A stretch of DNA of 64,000 nt from Anabas testudineus (lineage: Eukaryota; Chordata; Actinopteri; Anabantiformes; Anabantidae): positions 5,849,459 to 5,913,458 of the forward strand of contig NC_046626.1 of assembly GCF_900324465.2 (NCBI RefSeq), given 5' to 3'. How positions within the stretch are numbered: position 1 is the first letter of the stretch; every line of letters starts with the position of its first letter. Below the pieces are notes generated by a model that was not told the DNA's origin, made no database searches, and saw only the letters and a list, made by a program, of their open reading frames with translations. A program made the position numbers and the translations under genes. Shown piece after piece: positions 42,198 to 54,201 of this stretch.

Positions 42198-43961
42198 TTA
42201 GCTGCTGAGCGGTGATAACACAAGTCTCTTCCTCAAGGTGACTCTGCTAATTTCAGGCATCTGCTTGGCTGCACCAGGCCTACAGGAGCCCTCCTTCAGG
42301 CTTACTTCATTATTCACACGGCAGAGTATGGTTATGATGTCTTCTCCCCTAAAACAACATACAATATACAAAATACATTAGTATTCCTAGCGTACACAAT
42401 CTGAGTATATGTTAGCATATAACTAATAACATAACTAACTAAATGTGCAATTTTGTGTATTGGATTTACCTTGGACAGCCCTCCTTCAGCTGCTGACACA
42501 CAGACTGGACAAACCAAGTCCCGTCTATTACATGTCTAAATGCTTTATTATCTTCAACAGTGGCAAGAGCAACCAGAAGATCAGCGTCCTCAGGGATGGT
42601 CAGCAGAGGAGATTCATCAGCCTCCATGTCTTTTAATAGCACTCCACGCTGTGTGCGTGATCCTTGACAGGCCTGGATCAGGAACACTTTAGGCTTGCCA
42701 GTGAGGGCTGATTGGTCGGTTGCCTTGAAGGTTCTGGTTATTTCTTTGATAGAGAGGGACTTCCCGTCAATCCCGAGGACTGCACCCCTTTCTCCATGAC
42801 TCAGAATACAGCAGATGAAGGCATCTCCATGCTCAGTGGGCTGCTGCAGATCAGTGAATCCACTGTCAGACCACTCCTGCAAACTGAGCCCCTGCAGCTG
42901 AGAGCGGTTGCTCAGAGAAGCAAAGCATTGTAGTGTGTGATCCATCTGGTCCTTTTTTAGGTCTTTACACATAAGCACTCTGAACCCCAGCCAGCTAAAG
43001 ACTTCTGACAAACTCCCTGAAAGAAATGGTATGTAAAAAGCCTTAAAATGCAACTCCCAACAAACAGGACAATGGTGTAAAATGTCAATTCTGGAACATA
43101 CGAGCATCTTTGCTGCTTCCACTTCTCACGTTGCCACTCTCGAAGTTCTCATTGTTTATGATCAGACAGAGGCCGACAGGCCGACTGTTCAGTTGATACT
43201 GCTCATCCTACAAACAAGGTAAACCATTTGACAGAAACACACACAGACTTTTACTTATAAAATAACTGACTATCCCTATTAGTTTAAACTTTATCAGGTA
43301 TTACTGCAGGATTTGAAATGCGAATATGTCCTGTAATTATCTGAGGAAGCATTTAAAGTGGCTCTTTAATAAAACATTAGGCATCATTGTCACGTGTGAT
43401 ATTTGAATGTTAGGTAAAGACCTCACCTTCTTATGTCTCTTGCACTCTGGTGAACGAGCATCTGCAGAAAACGGGAGATAAACAAAACTACATAAAACTT
43501 TTTTCTATTAAGACATCAACTTCAAGTAAACAAACACTATATGGTACAGTATATGGAAGTACTTCATAGAAATGTCTTTCTAAAAGTTGTTGCATGTAGA
43601 GGATGTTGAAAGACCACTGAGGACACCTGAAGAAGCTTGGACAGGTTTAGGTAAAAGGAGGCTGTAGTTCAGCTGTATCCTCTTCAGGTCAGGATACGTT
43701 GATTTAACTTCATCATCAGTTTGCAGGAGGTTCAGGAAATCTTGGCAGGTTTTCTCCCCTTTGTTCATGATCTTATCGACGAGCTCGACCATATGCCCCT
43801 CTACACTTTCCTTGTTGATGCTTTTAAGATTGTTGTATTCACGTTTGGTTATCAGGTCCTTCTCATAAACTTTGTTGAGGATCAGAGTGGGGTCTCCACA
43901 CAAAATCCCCTGGATGGTTGTTTTATTGCTCCTTATGATGTCTTTTGCTGACATTGTGAAT
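42198..43961 (-). CDS. casp20: CARD-containing caspase-8-like protease (CARD-Casp8 / casp20 type), 388 aa
   Basis: Minus-strand exons: 43961-43627 (ATG at 43954), 43461-43427, 43207-43102, 43016-42470, 42348-42198. They give 388 aa. Residues 1-90 (MSAKDIIRSNKTTIQGILCG..., NKGEKTCQDFLNLL) form a CARD instead of the two DEDs of caspase-8. The protease domain is caspase-8-like: YQLNSRPVGLCLIINNENFE, EVFSWLGFRVLMCKDL, catalytic His230 in CCILSHGERG, catalytic Cys273 in QACQG, the Asp-rich linker EADESPLLTIPEDADLL, the p10 start GTWFVQSVCQQLKEGCPRGE, and RVTLRKRLVL near the end. Fish have such CARD-caspase-8 genes next to casp8, and the adaptor is expected to be a CARD or inflammasome-type protein (inference). 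The gene symbol follows zebrafish usage as I recall it. A noncoding first exon with a good donor probably ends at 44555. Confidence 0.92.
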
Positions 43962-44554
43962 CTGACAGAGATGAAAAAGGAGATTAAAGAGTGTTGCACC
44001 AAACTGTGCAAGCCTTTTGTGTATTTTTGCAGGTTAGTGTTGTAGAGCCAGTATATGACACATATTTAATTATAATTACTGATTTTGTTTTAGGCTATTT
44101 TACTAGGAAGTGAACAAGTTTTTAATGCCAAGCGCATTACAGAGCTTTACTTTGTAGATGTTCTAACTTTGGATTAATAGATGTCTTAAATGAGTTACTA
44201 TGGCGTTTTAATTTGATTCCCTACGGTTTTGAAGGGATTCAATCAAGGTTGTGCAGTCGTATGTCCACACAGCCAGAATTTAAACGAGCTAAAATGAACC
44301 GTTTTCAATGATAGTGACACGGATCAAAGTTAATTTCGCCCCTTCTAATGTTCCTACAGCACACAGTGTAATACAGTAGTAATAACATAAGAATTATGAC
44401 GTGTTTCACTAAGTTTTATCCTCTCGATTAAACTTCAGGTGGAAAGTATCAGCACGCTACTTTCGTTTTGAACACGGAAGTCGGAGGAAAGACGTCGGTT
44501 CGTACTTGATCAAAACTGAGCTCCATGAAGAAAGTGTAATAACTCTTTACTTAC

Positions 44555-44640
44555 TCTGCTGTTCTTCGTAAACTCAAACCCTGCTTTCATCAGCCGTGTG
44601 CAGGTTTCTGCACAGCTTCCACACCGTAAGACGGTTGCAG
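44555..44640 (-). other. Putative noncoding first exon of the CARD-caspase
   Basis: On the minus strand AACAGCAGA is followed by GTAAGTAA at 44555/44554, and an acceptor CTCTGTCAG precedes 43961. Upper limit approximate. Confidence 0.5.
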
Positions 44641-44919
44641 AGAGACAATGGTGGTCCGTGAATGTAACACAGAGATCCACCTAGTGGAGCAACACAGGAT
44701 CTGCTGGATGTATCATTTATCTGTCGTTGCTCCTTTGTTGAAGCTCCCTGGCCCTCGGAGTGTGACTTTATGTGAAGTCAATCTAAAAAATAAATCAAAA
44801 AAACACATCAGATTTGAATGGGGGGAAATCATGCTGGATATTTAAACTGGTAAGGACTGGGTCGTGTGTTAGGAACAAAAAGGATGCCACATCGTTTGTT
44901 GGAAATTAAAATGATCAAC

Positions 44920-45640
44920 CTACAGAGGGCTTAATTCAAATACACACTGAATGGCAAATGCCAATCGAGCTCCATGGTGCCAGGCAGTGAGCACAGGGCC
45001 CACAAGACAACGTCGGGCCCTCAGGCCGCCCTCATAAAGTCTGTTCACGATTGTTTGGTTAGGGACATTCACACCAGTGGCCTGCTGGAGGTCATGTTGT
45101 GGGGCTCTGACAGTGCTCATTGTGTTCCTCCTTGCACATAGGAGCAGATACTGGTCCTGTTGATGGGTTAAGGACATTCTGCGGCCCTGTCCAGCTCTCC
45201 TAGAGTAACTTCCTGTCTCCTCGAATCTCCATGTACTTGATCCTGTGCTGAGAGACACAGCAAACCTTCTGACGATGGTACTTACTGATGTGCCGTCCTG
45301 GAGGACTTGGACCGCTTGTTCAATCTCTGTAGGGTCCAGGTATCACCTCATGCTACCAGTAGTAACACTGACACTAGCCTAATGCAAAACTGGTGCCAGA
45401 AAAGATGAGGAGGGAAAAAATGTTATTGTCCTCCACCTGTAAAACCATTCCTGTCTCATCGTCGTCTCATTGTTGCACCTCTAGTTCCTGTTGCTCATTT
45501 CATTAACACCAAAGCAGCTAAAAATGATTAACAACCCTTTCTGCTACTTAAGTGATCAGATTTAATATCCCAGAAGTTTAACTGACTTGATGTTAAACTG
45601 TGATTAAAAACTGTTCCTTTAATTTTTTTGAGCTGTGTAT
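44920..45640 (-). mobile_element. Tc1-like transposon relic, N-terminal transposase part
   Basis: The minus strand encodes [20 protein letters not shown], then [18 protein letters not shown], then [20 protein letters not shown] and [16 protein letters not shown]. This is the paired DNA-binding region of a Tc1-group transposase. The start near 45350 is out of frame, and the catalytic half is missing to the left. The right end (TTCCTTTAATTTTTTTGAGC, then TGTGTA, about 45615-45640) looks like a family terminus. Confidence 0.8.
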
Positions 45641-45732
45641 TCCCTAAGCCCTCTAAACACAAAAAGAGAAAGGATGCCTTCACAGCTTGTATTCTGTTCA
45701 AAGCATCTCTGCTGCCTGCACCATACAGCAAA

Positions 45733-45761
45733 CATCAACAGGTCTGACTGACCTGTTGATG
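45733..45761. repeat. Perfect hairpin, 12-bp arms, 5-nt loop
   Basis: CATCAACAGGTC (45733-45744) is the exact reverse complement of 45750-45761; loop TGACT. Confidence 0.8.
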
Positions 45762-46104
45762 GTCAAACACATCCCTACCAGCCACTACCTCTAATTGTTA
45801 GCAACTACCTACAGGCATACAAGACATAGAACATATAAACATATAATGCTGACCAGGATGTAATTTCAGTTCTATTAATGCAGGTGAATAATACTCGAAA
45901 TCATATGAGACTAAGCTCCAGTTTCTTTTGGTTTTCATCCTCTCTATGAAGAACATCGAACACACATTACACAAACATATTATAATGCAAAGGTTCACCA
46001 CGGCCGGTGAGAGAAATGCATTAAGAAGAAATAGGAAAATACTTAGAAATAATGTTTTTAAACCATTAACAATTTGCAAGACAGAGTCTTACAAAGGTTG
46101 TTTT

Positions 46105-46280
46105 CAGTGATTTCAACAAAGTTTATTAATCCCAGAGAGAATTTGCTTTGTCCTGTTGCAGCATTCATCAGTGTTTCCTAACAAGACGTTCATAATAAAC
46201 TGTGGAATCCATATCAACCTGAGGAGATTCATATAGTTCCACAGCCTGAAAGTGTTGACTGTCGATTATACTCTAGCTAC
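46105..46280 (-). mobile_element. LINE 3' end fragment
   Basis: AAGTTTATTAATCCCAGAGA followed by GAATTTGCTTTG repeats the 3'-end motif seen at about 8776-8810 (CTTTATTAAACCCAGAGGGA). It belongs to the same or a close non-LTR family. Only the 3' untranslated part is present. Confidence 0.5.
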
Positions 46281-46539
46281 GTCTTTTTTTAAACCTGCTT
46301 TGCAAAAATAATCATGGCATAAAAAAGTTCAGTCATTTTATTATATAGAAAACATGAACTATACATGGATCTTATTGACATAAAATAAAAATGCTAAAGT
46401 CATAATAATGAAGCAATAATGTCATTATTGAGTAATAATCTGTCTGTGATACAAAGAAATAAACATTTCAACCCTTTATTGCTTTGTTTAAATGTTGCAT
46501 TGCTGTGACGTTATATTGTTGCTACTGAAAAAACCCTTT

Positions 46540-47010
46540 GTGCTGGTTACTCAAAGTGATCGTCATACTTTGGATTTATCTCTGGTGCCAATCTGTGACG
46601 GTATAAAGGTGAAAGCGAAAGAAAACAAACATTTCCCACGAGTTAATTATGCAGCCACAATGAAGAGATAATCATGTTTGCACAATTTCTGGTGGTTAAG
46701 TTTCAGTTGTGAACTGAACTTTCTCAGGGTGAACCTAACTTCAAGCATGTGCTTTACTATGTGAGTCCCGTGGTGGAAGATGCTGGTGATGCCTTCACAT
46801 CTAAAGCAACATGCATTGTACAAAATAGATTAATATCCTTCTAAGCACAGATTATGATCCAATAAAGTGTCATCAGAGCTAAAAAATGTCCTTTGTTGTT
46901 TGATATTGGACAGCCCTCCTTCAGCCATTCCCGTCCATGTTGTCTATGTCTAAATGAGTGATTATCTTTAACAGTGATAATAGCATCCAAAAAATCGTCT
47001 TCTTCTTCTT
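46540..47010 (-). pseudogene. Decayed copy of the 3' end of the CARD-caspase gene
   Basis: Blocks align in order with the CARD-caspase. 46540-46660 resembles its 3' flank (42065-42150). 46720-46850 resembles the last exon and following intron (ACAACATACAATATACAAAA-like run; ATTAATATCCTTC against ATTAGTATTCC). 46905-46995 resembles the end of exon 5 (TTGGACAGCCCTCCTTCAG shared, then ATGTCTAAATG, TTATCTTTAACAGTG). The copy is full of small losses and has no usable frame. Confidence 0.8.
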
Positions 47011-47193
47011 ATTATTATTATTTACATTACAATAGACAACAACCACACAATCTCTGATGCTACTTATGAAAGTAACAGTGTAGGAATGTGAATGTAGGAT
47101 TGCCGGAGTCATATTTCTTTGCTATTATTGATTGTATAATGAACTTTACGAACATAAGTTAGTATTAAGGCTATGACTACCACAGCGTGCATC

Positions 47194-47265
47194 TCCCTGG
47201 TGGTCTAGTGGTTAGGATTCGGCGCTCTCACCGCCGCGGCCCGGGTTCGATTCCCGGTCAGGGAA
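47194..47265 (+). tRNA. tRNA-Glu, anticodon CUC
   Basis: 72 nt from TCCCTGGTGG to GTCAGGGAA. The acceptor stem pairs (TCCCTGG with TCAGGGA). The A box (TGGTCTAGTGG) and B box (GGTTCGATTCC) are canonical, and the anticodon CTC lies at 47227-47229. It matches the usual vertebrate tRNA-Glu(CUC) as I know it. A short T-rich run at 47270-47285 could end RNA polymerase III transcription. Confidence 0.97.
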
Positions 47266-47704
47266 CTATGTTTTATTTATTTCTTTTGAGACATAAGTGT
47301 AACAGCAGCTGCTACACTTGGAAAATGCAGTTTTATTGGTCTAATTAGTCCTAGTATAACATATGATGCTCACACGGGTCATACTATATGTTACATTGAG
47401 TATTTCCTTTAAATGAATTGTGTTTGATAAGACACTGACAACAGGATCCCACCCCATGGTGGCATAATAGTTCCATAAATACAAATAAAGATATTTAAAA
47501 GAATCTCTAAATGCTATTCTAAATGCTTTTTAAAAAACCTTCCTAACAATGTCAGGAATTAAATTCATCTGTGAAGATACTGAGAAATTTATTTATTTTT
47601 TGTTGGCTTGAAAGTAATCCATTTTAAGTCAACTTCTAAAACATTATCAGTTTTGTTAATTTATTAAAACATTACTGATAGGTTGCATTGTAAAAAGGCT
47701 AACA

Positions 47705-47798
<94 letters not shown>

Positions 47799-48606
47799 AA
47801 TGTATTGATTTGAACTTAATTCAAAAATGTACTGAATCAAGTGTTGAGATTATAACTAAGCTAACTAAAAATGTTAAGATAGGCATAGGGTCTTATTGTT
47901 TTGAGCGTGTGGTGTGTTTCAGTGAGAATAAGAAAAAGAAACAGAAAGGAACTCATGATTTCCTGAAGCTCTGTACAGTACGGTGTGACGTCATACTTTT
48001 TTCCCCTAAAGTGTGTCATTAACTTGACAAGTGAATGCAATGAGAAACCATTCGGTGTCTGACTGGTGGGACAACAGGAGGTAATACTATCTTGTTAATG
48101 CCATTTACATTGGTACCACTGTAACATGTATTGCACAAAGATTGTGTGTTAGATTTCTTATAAGAAAACATCTACCTAGAGGATAAAATAGTTCATGGGT
48201 ATGTCCATGTGTCTTTTTTGAGATAGTAGTAGTCTTTAATTGAGTGTAAACAAACACTGCTAACCTCTCCTTTCCTTTCCTTAGGTCTTTTTTTGAACAA
48301 AGTTTAAAATCATTTGTAGGAAATCAAATTGTGGACGCTGTGAAAACTAGAGATTAAATGAAAGCAGAATTAGTACTCACACGATACCCACTGAGAGATA
48401 TCTTACAAGAAGTCACCCTCTAAATGTATGCACCAGTAGAAAAGGGGAAGTATGAAAAGCCAGGAAATAACCAAGAATGCACTTACAGCTTACTGCTTAC
48501 AGTATGTCACCCAGCACTGTACAGTATACTCATTAGTCTTTGTTCATGTGTACTTTTCTCTGTTTTTTTTTTTTTATGCACGTGTGTAAAAACCCCTAGG
48601 TTGGCT
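47266..48606. other. Spacer between the tRNA and the cytokine receptor
   Basis: AT-rich, with a long (TA)n tract at 47708-47797 (about 45 units). No gene recognised. The receptor 5' UTR must lie near the right end, but I cannot place its start. Confidence 0.5.
47708..47797. repeat. (TA)n microsatellite, about 45 units
   Basis: Uninterrupted AT dinucleotide tract of roughly 90 bp. Confidence 0.95.
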
Positions 48607-51324
48607 ATGAAGCTCGTCCCTGTCCAACCAGTAGTTTGGTCCAGTTTCTTGCTGCTGTGGGCTTCGCAATGTCGTAAGTGACTGTTGACATATGAAACTT
48701 CCCACACACACACACCCACACACTGCTGAGAAAAGTTCATGGATGAGGATTGGCTATAAAAATGAAAAAGTCCCAGAACTCTTTTATCATTCATCATGTT
48801 TTTCTACTCAATTGTTCCAGCTTTCCTTGTATACAATATTAAATCAAACCTTCACCCCCCTAGAAAACGGCTGGTTTGATATGATATCTGCAAAACACTG
48901 ATGTGGACTAACCTTTATTTAATTTTGGACTCGTTTTGGTGCTCACACTGTGTGTGCATTCACAAAGTTAAAATGGGCAGCTGTGAGGGCGGGAGATACA
49001 GCAGGTTGTCCAACAACCACAGGCTTGGTGGTTCAATTACCAAAACTTTACTCCACATGCCAAAGTGTCCTTGAGTAAGACACTAAGCCCAAGTTATTCC
49101 TGTGTGTGTGTGTCCAAAGTCACTTTGGATAAAAGCGTCGTTTTTACGTGTGTTTTCTTGCATGCTGTAAATTTACATGTACTGTTTTTTGTCTTTTGAC
49201 AGGGACAGAGGACAGTTCAGATATCTGCCAGAATGTCCATACAGAAGAGGTGACAATTAAAATGTTCTTGTAACTTCTAAATGCAGCAGAATCAATCAAA
49301 GCTTGTTGCTTTGCTGAGTCTTATGTTCCTGGTTCCTTATGTTTGTAAAACTATTTCAGGTGAAAGTGCAAGGTTCTTCAGGGGAAGAGAATTTTTTATT
49401 GAAGAATGAAGTAAATGAAACCTTTTTCTGCTACCTCTACCCAACAAATGAACTCAATTGCTCCTGGTCATTCCAGACCTTACAGAAGGATACTCAGCTT
49501 TCAGTGTACATCAGGTATTCACATTTTTAAAATGACACATTAGCAAGATAAAAATCTATACCAAACTGTAAAAGTAACATTTTTCAAGTAGAGATGGTGT
49601 TTGCCTTTAAGAGATCAGATATGTCCAGATTTAACATGCAAATACAGTTGACGTGTTTTTGTGTGTTCTGTTTTTCTAGTATTTGTTCTGAAGACACAGT
49701 AACTCAATCTTGGAACAATTCAAATGAAGAAAGAGTTGGATCACACCTTTGGACTTTGAATGAACCTATGGACTTACACTTTGTCCTCCAATTTAATATG
49801 TCTCTGCACAACAACTGGACATCCTACACCTATGTGTGCGAACAAGACATGATAGGTAATGAACTGTTGTTGTAAATGACAGTTATCCAGATGGTCTTCG
49901 TGGCATTTTGTGCTTGAATTATGCAGCATTTAGCACTTTCTTTAAATTCTGCACAACTAATTCAAAAGTGGATCAGAGGGTGATGTCATAGGTAAAAGTA
50001 CAGCTGTACCATATACTGTAATAGTGGTAGGTTTTGTCAGTTATGCAAAAACTGATACATTTCGTACCCACTTTCAGGTCATGTGGTAGGAAAATATGTG
50101 TGCTGCCTTAGTGTAGAAAGAGGTTGTCAGCAATCATCCCACTCAGACTACTAATCAGTGAGTAGAGCATGTCTGGGTGGGTAATGGGTCTCATAATAAT
50201 GATGGTAGATATTTTAATTCATATTCTGGAGGACTTTAATGACCATTTTTTATGGCAGTGATCTCTGTTTACCATGTCTGTCTGCTTAATAGTTGTTGAG
50301 ATATTTCAGTCAGTGATGGACGGACAGACAAAGCCACATTCTGTAGCCAGTTTACTTTGATTGAATGTTAATAGGACCCTTTTTCTTGGAAATAAAACTT
50401 CATCTTTAACATATTAAAATCGCAACACTCTAAACTTTGTGCCCATTTTCTCTGGAGTTCTGAATGTTTGCTTTGACATTTAATATGACTGATCAATAAT
50501 TGAACTTATTTTGTGGATGTGTGTGCCACAGAGGTCCTGTCTCCACCATCAAACATCTCTGTATCAGTGAAAGATGAAGTCCTGCAGGTGACATGGGGTC
50601 TACCTGGCAATCGACTAAAATGGACAGAACAGTGTTTTGAATACGAACTTGATCTGGGTGACCAGGTAGAGGATATGTGTTTATCTGAATTACTATAGAT
50701 GATCATTATTACCAAAACAATGGAGTATTTTATTTACTGGGAGTTCAGTGATTCATGGGAGTAGAGAAGTCGATTTTAATAGAATCAAGTCTGCAATGTT
50801 GAGTTCTGAACGTTTACTGACGACTGTCTTCAAACAGGAAAGAAACAAATCCTTGACCAACCGCCTGTCTTATGAAGAGCCATATGATTGCACCAGGACC
50901 TACAGGGTGAGGATAAGGGCGAGGACAGTAAAAAATTGCAATGGAAGTCCTCAGTGGAGTGACTGGAGTGACACTATCAGTGAGTGCTGTTTGTCGAAGA
51001 CACCTCCTCTATAGTGGTCTAATTGGAGGCCGGTGCCTTGTTGACATCGTCTCTCAGTTCACTGGTTGATTGATTGATGCCTGCATGCACCCAAATGTTT
51101 TCTGTCTTGTAAAATGCAGTAAACTCAGTATGACATCAATCCTTGTGTGTGTGTGTGTCTCCTTGTAGCAGTGGAACAGCAACCTTACAAACTCAACATG
51201 TTAGTGATCATCTCAATTTCACTTGGAATACCCATGATCCTCCTGGCTGTGCTGCTGTTGGTGCGCTATCAGAGGTACTCTTTCTGTCTCCCACTGAATG
51301 ATCAACCTGCTCACTGATGTGTGA

Positions 51325-51423
<99 letters not shown>

Positions 51424-52213
51424 GCACCCATTCACACATGCACACAGCTTCTCATGCACGTCCCACACCTCTTCACACCTGCTTCTTTTTTTTTTTTCTT
51501 CACCCGACTTCCGCGAGCTGTTTTCTTATCTGATGCGTTAACTCTCCTTTAATCGTGAGACTGACCAGACAAAGTGGACCCAGACGGCAACAGAAGGGGT
51601 GAAGATAAAAGAGAAATGAGAAGTGAGAGCAGTTTATTGAGTGGAAGTGTTTTCTGAAAGGCCAGCAGAAAGCATCCGTTCTCAACATCCAAGATAAACT
51701 TAAAATGTAGGAAGAAATGCACTGTGCAATGTTCAAAAGCAGAATAAATTCACACGCACAGATAAATAAAGGGTTGACTTATCTTCCTCTTTCACTGGTA
51801 GTCTCACCTATTTTGCAATTTATATTATTTATAAAAAGATACATGTCAGTATTATCATTTATTCCAAAGCAGCAAGCAGGAGATTGAGCTTAAAGTGTGT
51901 ATTAACATTTTTTTTGTGTGTGTGTTTCAGGGTGTCTAAAATTCTGTTTCCTCCAATTCCTCGTCCCCCATTAAAGTACATCTATTTCCTGGAAAAAAAT
52001 GACACACCCAGCGTAAGTACTCGCACCTACTGTACATGCACACACTCTTAGCATACTCCTTACCCGACCACAAACACCTGTGAATGAACAGTGTGAAAGA
52101 TTTGCTTCTTGTGCTGTGCGTTCCAGTCCTTCTATCCTGCCCAGGCTGCTAAGACAGAGGAGGAGATAACAGAGGTGGAGGACACAGAGGAAAACTCAGG
52201 AACAACACTTTAA
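48607..52213 (+). CDS. Class I cytokine receptor, IL-3/GM-CSF/IL-5 receptor alpha-like, 331 aa
   Basis: Exons: 48607-48673, 49203-49249, 49360-49514, 49680-49855, 50532-50665, 50838-50979, 51169-51274, 51931-52012, 52127-52213. They give 331 aa. Residues 1-22 form a signal peptide (VVWSSFLLLWASQC). Fibronectin-like module D1 has paired Cys (FFCYLYPTNELNCSWSF) and N-glycosylation sites. D2 starts LSPPSNISVSV and ends with the WSxWS box WSDWS (233-237). One membrane span lies at about 250-270. A Pro-rich JAK-binding Box 1 follows (ILFPPIPRPP, about 280-289). The cytoplasmic tail is only about 55 residues, acidic and without an obvious STAT-docking Tyr, as in a ligand-binding alpha chain that needs a signalling partner. 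D1/D2 pattern and Box 1 most resemble CSF2RA/IL5RA/IL13RA; I cannot decide the orthologue. AATAAA lies at 52579-52584. Confidence 0.88.
48985..49145 (+). mobile_element. Older tRNA-type SINE copy in receptor intron 1
   Basis: Related to the SINE at 30907: it shares GGTGGTTCAATT (B box), CACATGCCAAAGTGTCCTTG, AGACACTAAGCCC and a tail with TTTGGATAAAAGCGTC. It is more diverged, and no target duplication is evident. Confidence 0.65.
51327..51420. repeat. (CA)n microsatellite in receptor intron 7
   Basis: About 46 CA units directly after exon 7. Long open frames on both strands here are repeat artefacts. Confidence 0.95.
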
Positions 52214-52589
52214 AAGCGACGTGGATTTGAATTTAAACTCCAAGTACTGCAGCGCACACTTCAATGTGTTGTATGCTTCCACAGCATGTGTAGGTGCGTT
52301 TTTGTGTGGAAAATGTGCTTTTGTGTCATCAACGGTAGTTCACCTTGTTAGAGCTTTAATAGCTTCAAATGTATTGTGTGAAGACATGTCAAGGGGCAAC
52401 AGTATGACATCATATAAAGGATTTAGCTCTAGCATGCTTGCCTTGGCTTTGTAACACCTATGAAGAGGTTTTCGTAAAAAATAAGAAACTTTCCAGGGGT
52501 GAATTTTGAGAAAACAAACACAAAATAGCACATTTGCTTTGCCTCAGCCACAAAATGTGTGTACATCTTTCTCAGAGAAATAAAGTTGA

Positions 52590-54010
52590 CTGACGCACTG
52601 TCATCATGTCTTTTACACTTCATTCATTTGCCTAATCAATCTTTATTCATTCAAATAACATCAGTGTAGTTTACACATAGCAGCTACATGGTAAGAAAAG
52701 CAAAAGCGAAAACCTAACACTCTAATATTGAACCTTACAAAAATGACGAATGTAAGATTAGAATGAAATCAAGCTACTTAGCATCTCTTACAATCAGTGA
52801 GATTGCTCTCTTTACGTGCTGTCAGGTGGTCGCTCCACAATTATACAGGCCACCATCATTCCTTAGCTGCTCCTATATTTAAAATGAATTACAAGGTAAC
52901 TAAAGCAAAAGAAATTAAATGCGGAGGAGTAAAAGTAAAATATTTATTTCTGACATGTAGTGGAGTAAAATTGAAAGTAGCCAGTAAAGTACAAGTGAGT
53001 CAATACTGTAAATTGTATTGTATCAAAATAGACTTGAATTGGATTTGCTGTTCCTTCTACTACTGGTAGACAGCAAAGCAGACTTAATCAGGTCTGATTA
53101 AGAAGTGACAGATAAAGTGACAAACAAGTAAACTGAAAGATAAAGACAAACCTTAAATGTCTCTAGCCAAAGAGCGGCAAAAGTGATTGGAGCATGTTTT
53201 TAAAGCTTAGTCTGTTAGTTCAGTGCTCTGGTAGCAATTCTATGTTGGACATATGAGGCTGCAGCCACCACAGTGCATCTTATACCTAATATGTTACTAA
53301 GAGAACAGCTGAGAAAAAGGAGAGAAGAGCAGGTTTTATTCTCTATTTGATATCAGACTGATGTCAGCAACAGCTCACAGAAATCCCTGAAAATGGACCT
53401 ATAAGAATCTGCCTTATAAACCTTAAAAAAGTATACAATTGCAGCCGGAGTAGATTCTATGATCTACCTTTCCTGCAGTGCTGTATTTCCTGTGTGCACT
53501 TGGTGAGGCCTTAAGCTTCAACACCTCTCACACCACCACATCACCGCGACTCTTTAAAAATGTCTTCCCTTCATGGCGTAAAACATCATAACACAATCAG
53601 ATGGTGACCCGCCTGACTTTGGGGTGGCACCCATTTGTGAGTGAACACACCGGAATACATACAACGGCACACAAATCACATTGGAAGGACAGATGCGCTC
53701 GAGAGGAAACCACAGTGAAAGAGATGGTGTGTGATAATGTACAGCATCTATTTTCTCAGTCACTAAATTGAAAACACACAATGTTTTCATCAAGTAGGCC
53801 TACAAGACACCATGTTGTACTCCACAAGTAAAATGGGTGATGATGAATTTTTATAAAACAGGTCCCAATGACAGAAATAAGGATCCAAAAATAAGTAAAA
53901 AGAAAAAATAAACGGCAAAAACATGACAGTTCAACGTCTGATGTGCCACGTTCTGCCTGATTTTCTTATTGTCAGTTTTTCCCCCTTGATTTTCGTTGTT
54001 GGTCGAGCGC
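52590..54010. other. Intergenic spacer between two opposed genes
   Basis: Lies between the receptor polyadenylation site and the stop of the minus-strand SH2 gene. The two transcripts converge here. AT-rich, with no gene or repeat family that I can name. Confidence 0.5.
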
Positions 54011-54014
54011 TGCC

Positions 54015-54167
54015 TCAACAGACAGAGCTGCTGCTGCTCATTTCCATGTAAACAAGCTCTGTAAAAGAGACGAGTGAAACTGTGTTAGAGTTGAATGAGT
54101 GGGTCACACAGACAAACACTTTGATGCAGTCACAAAATAGCACAACTGTACGTCTGTGTGTGTGTGA

Positions 54168-54201
<34 letters not shown>

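Noticed and set aside
51208-51541. Cys/Val and His/Thr repeat frames on both strands
   Set aside because: Translations of the (CA)n microsatellite.
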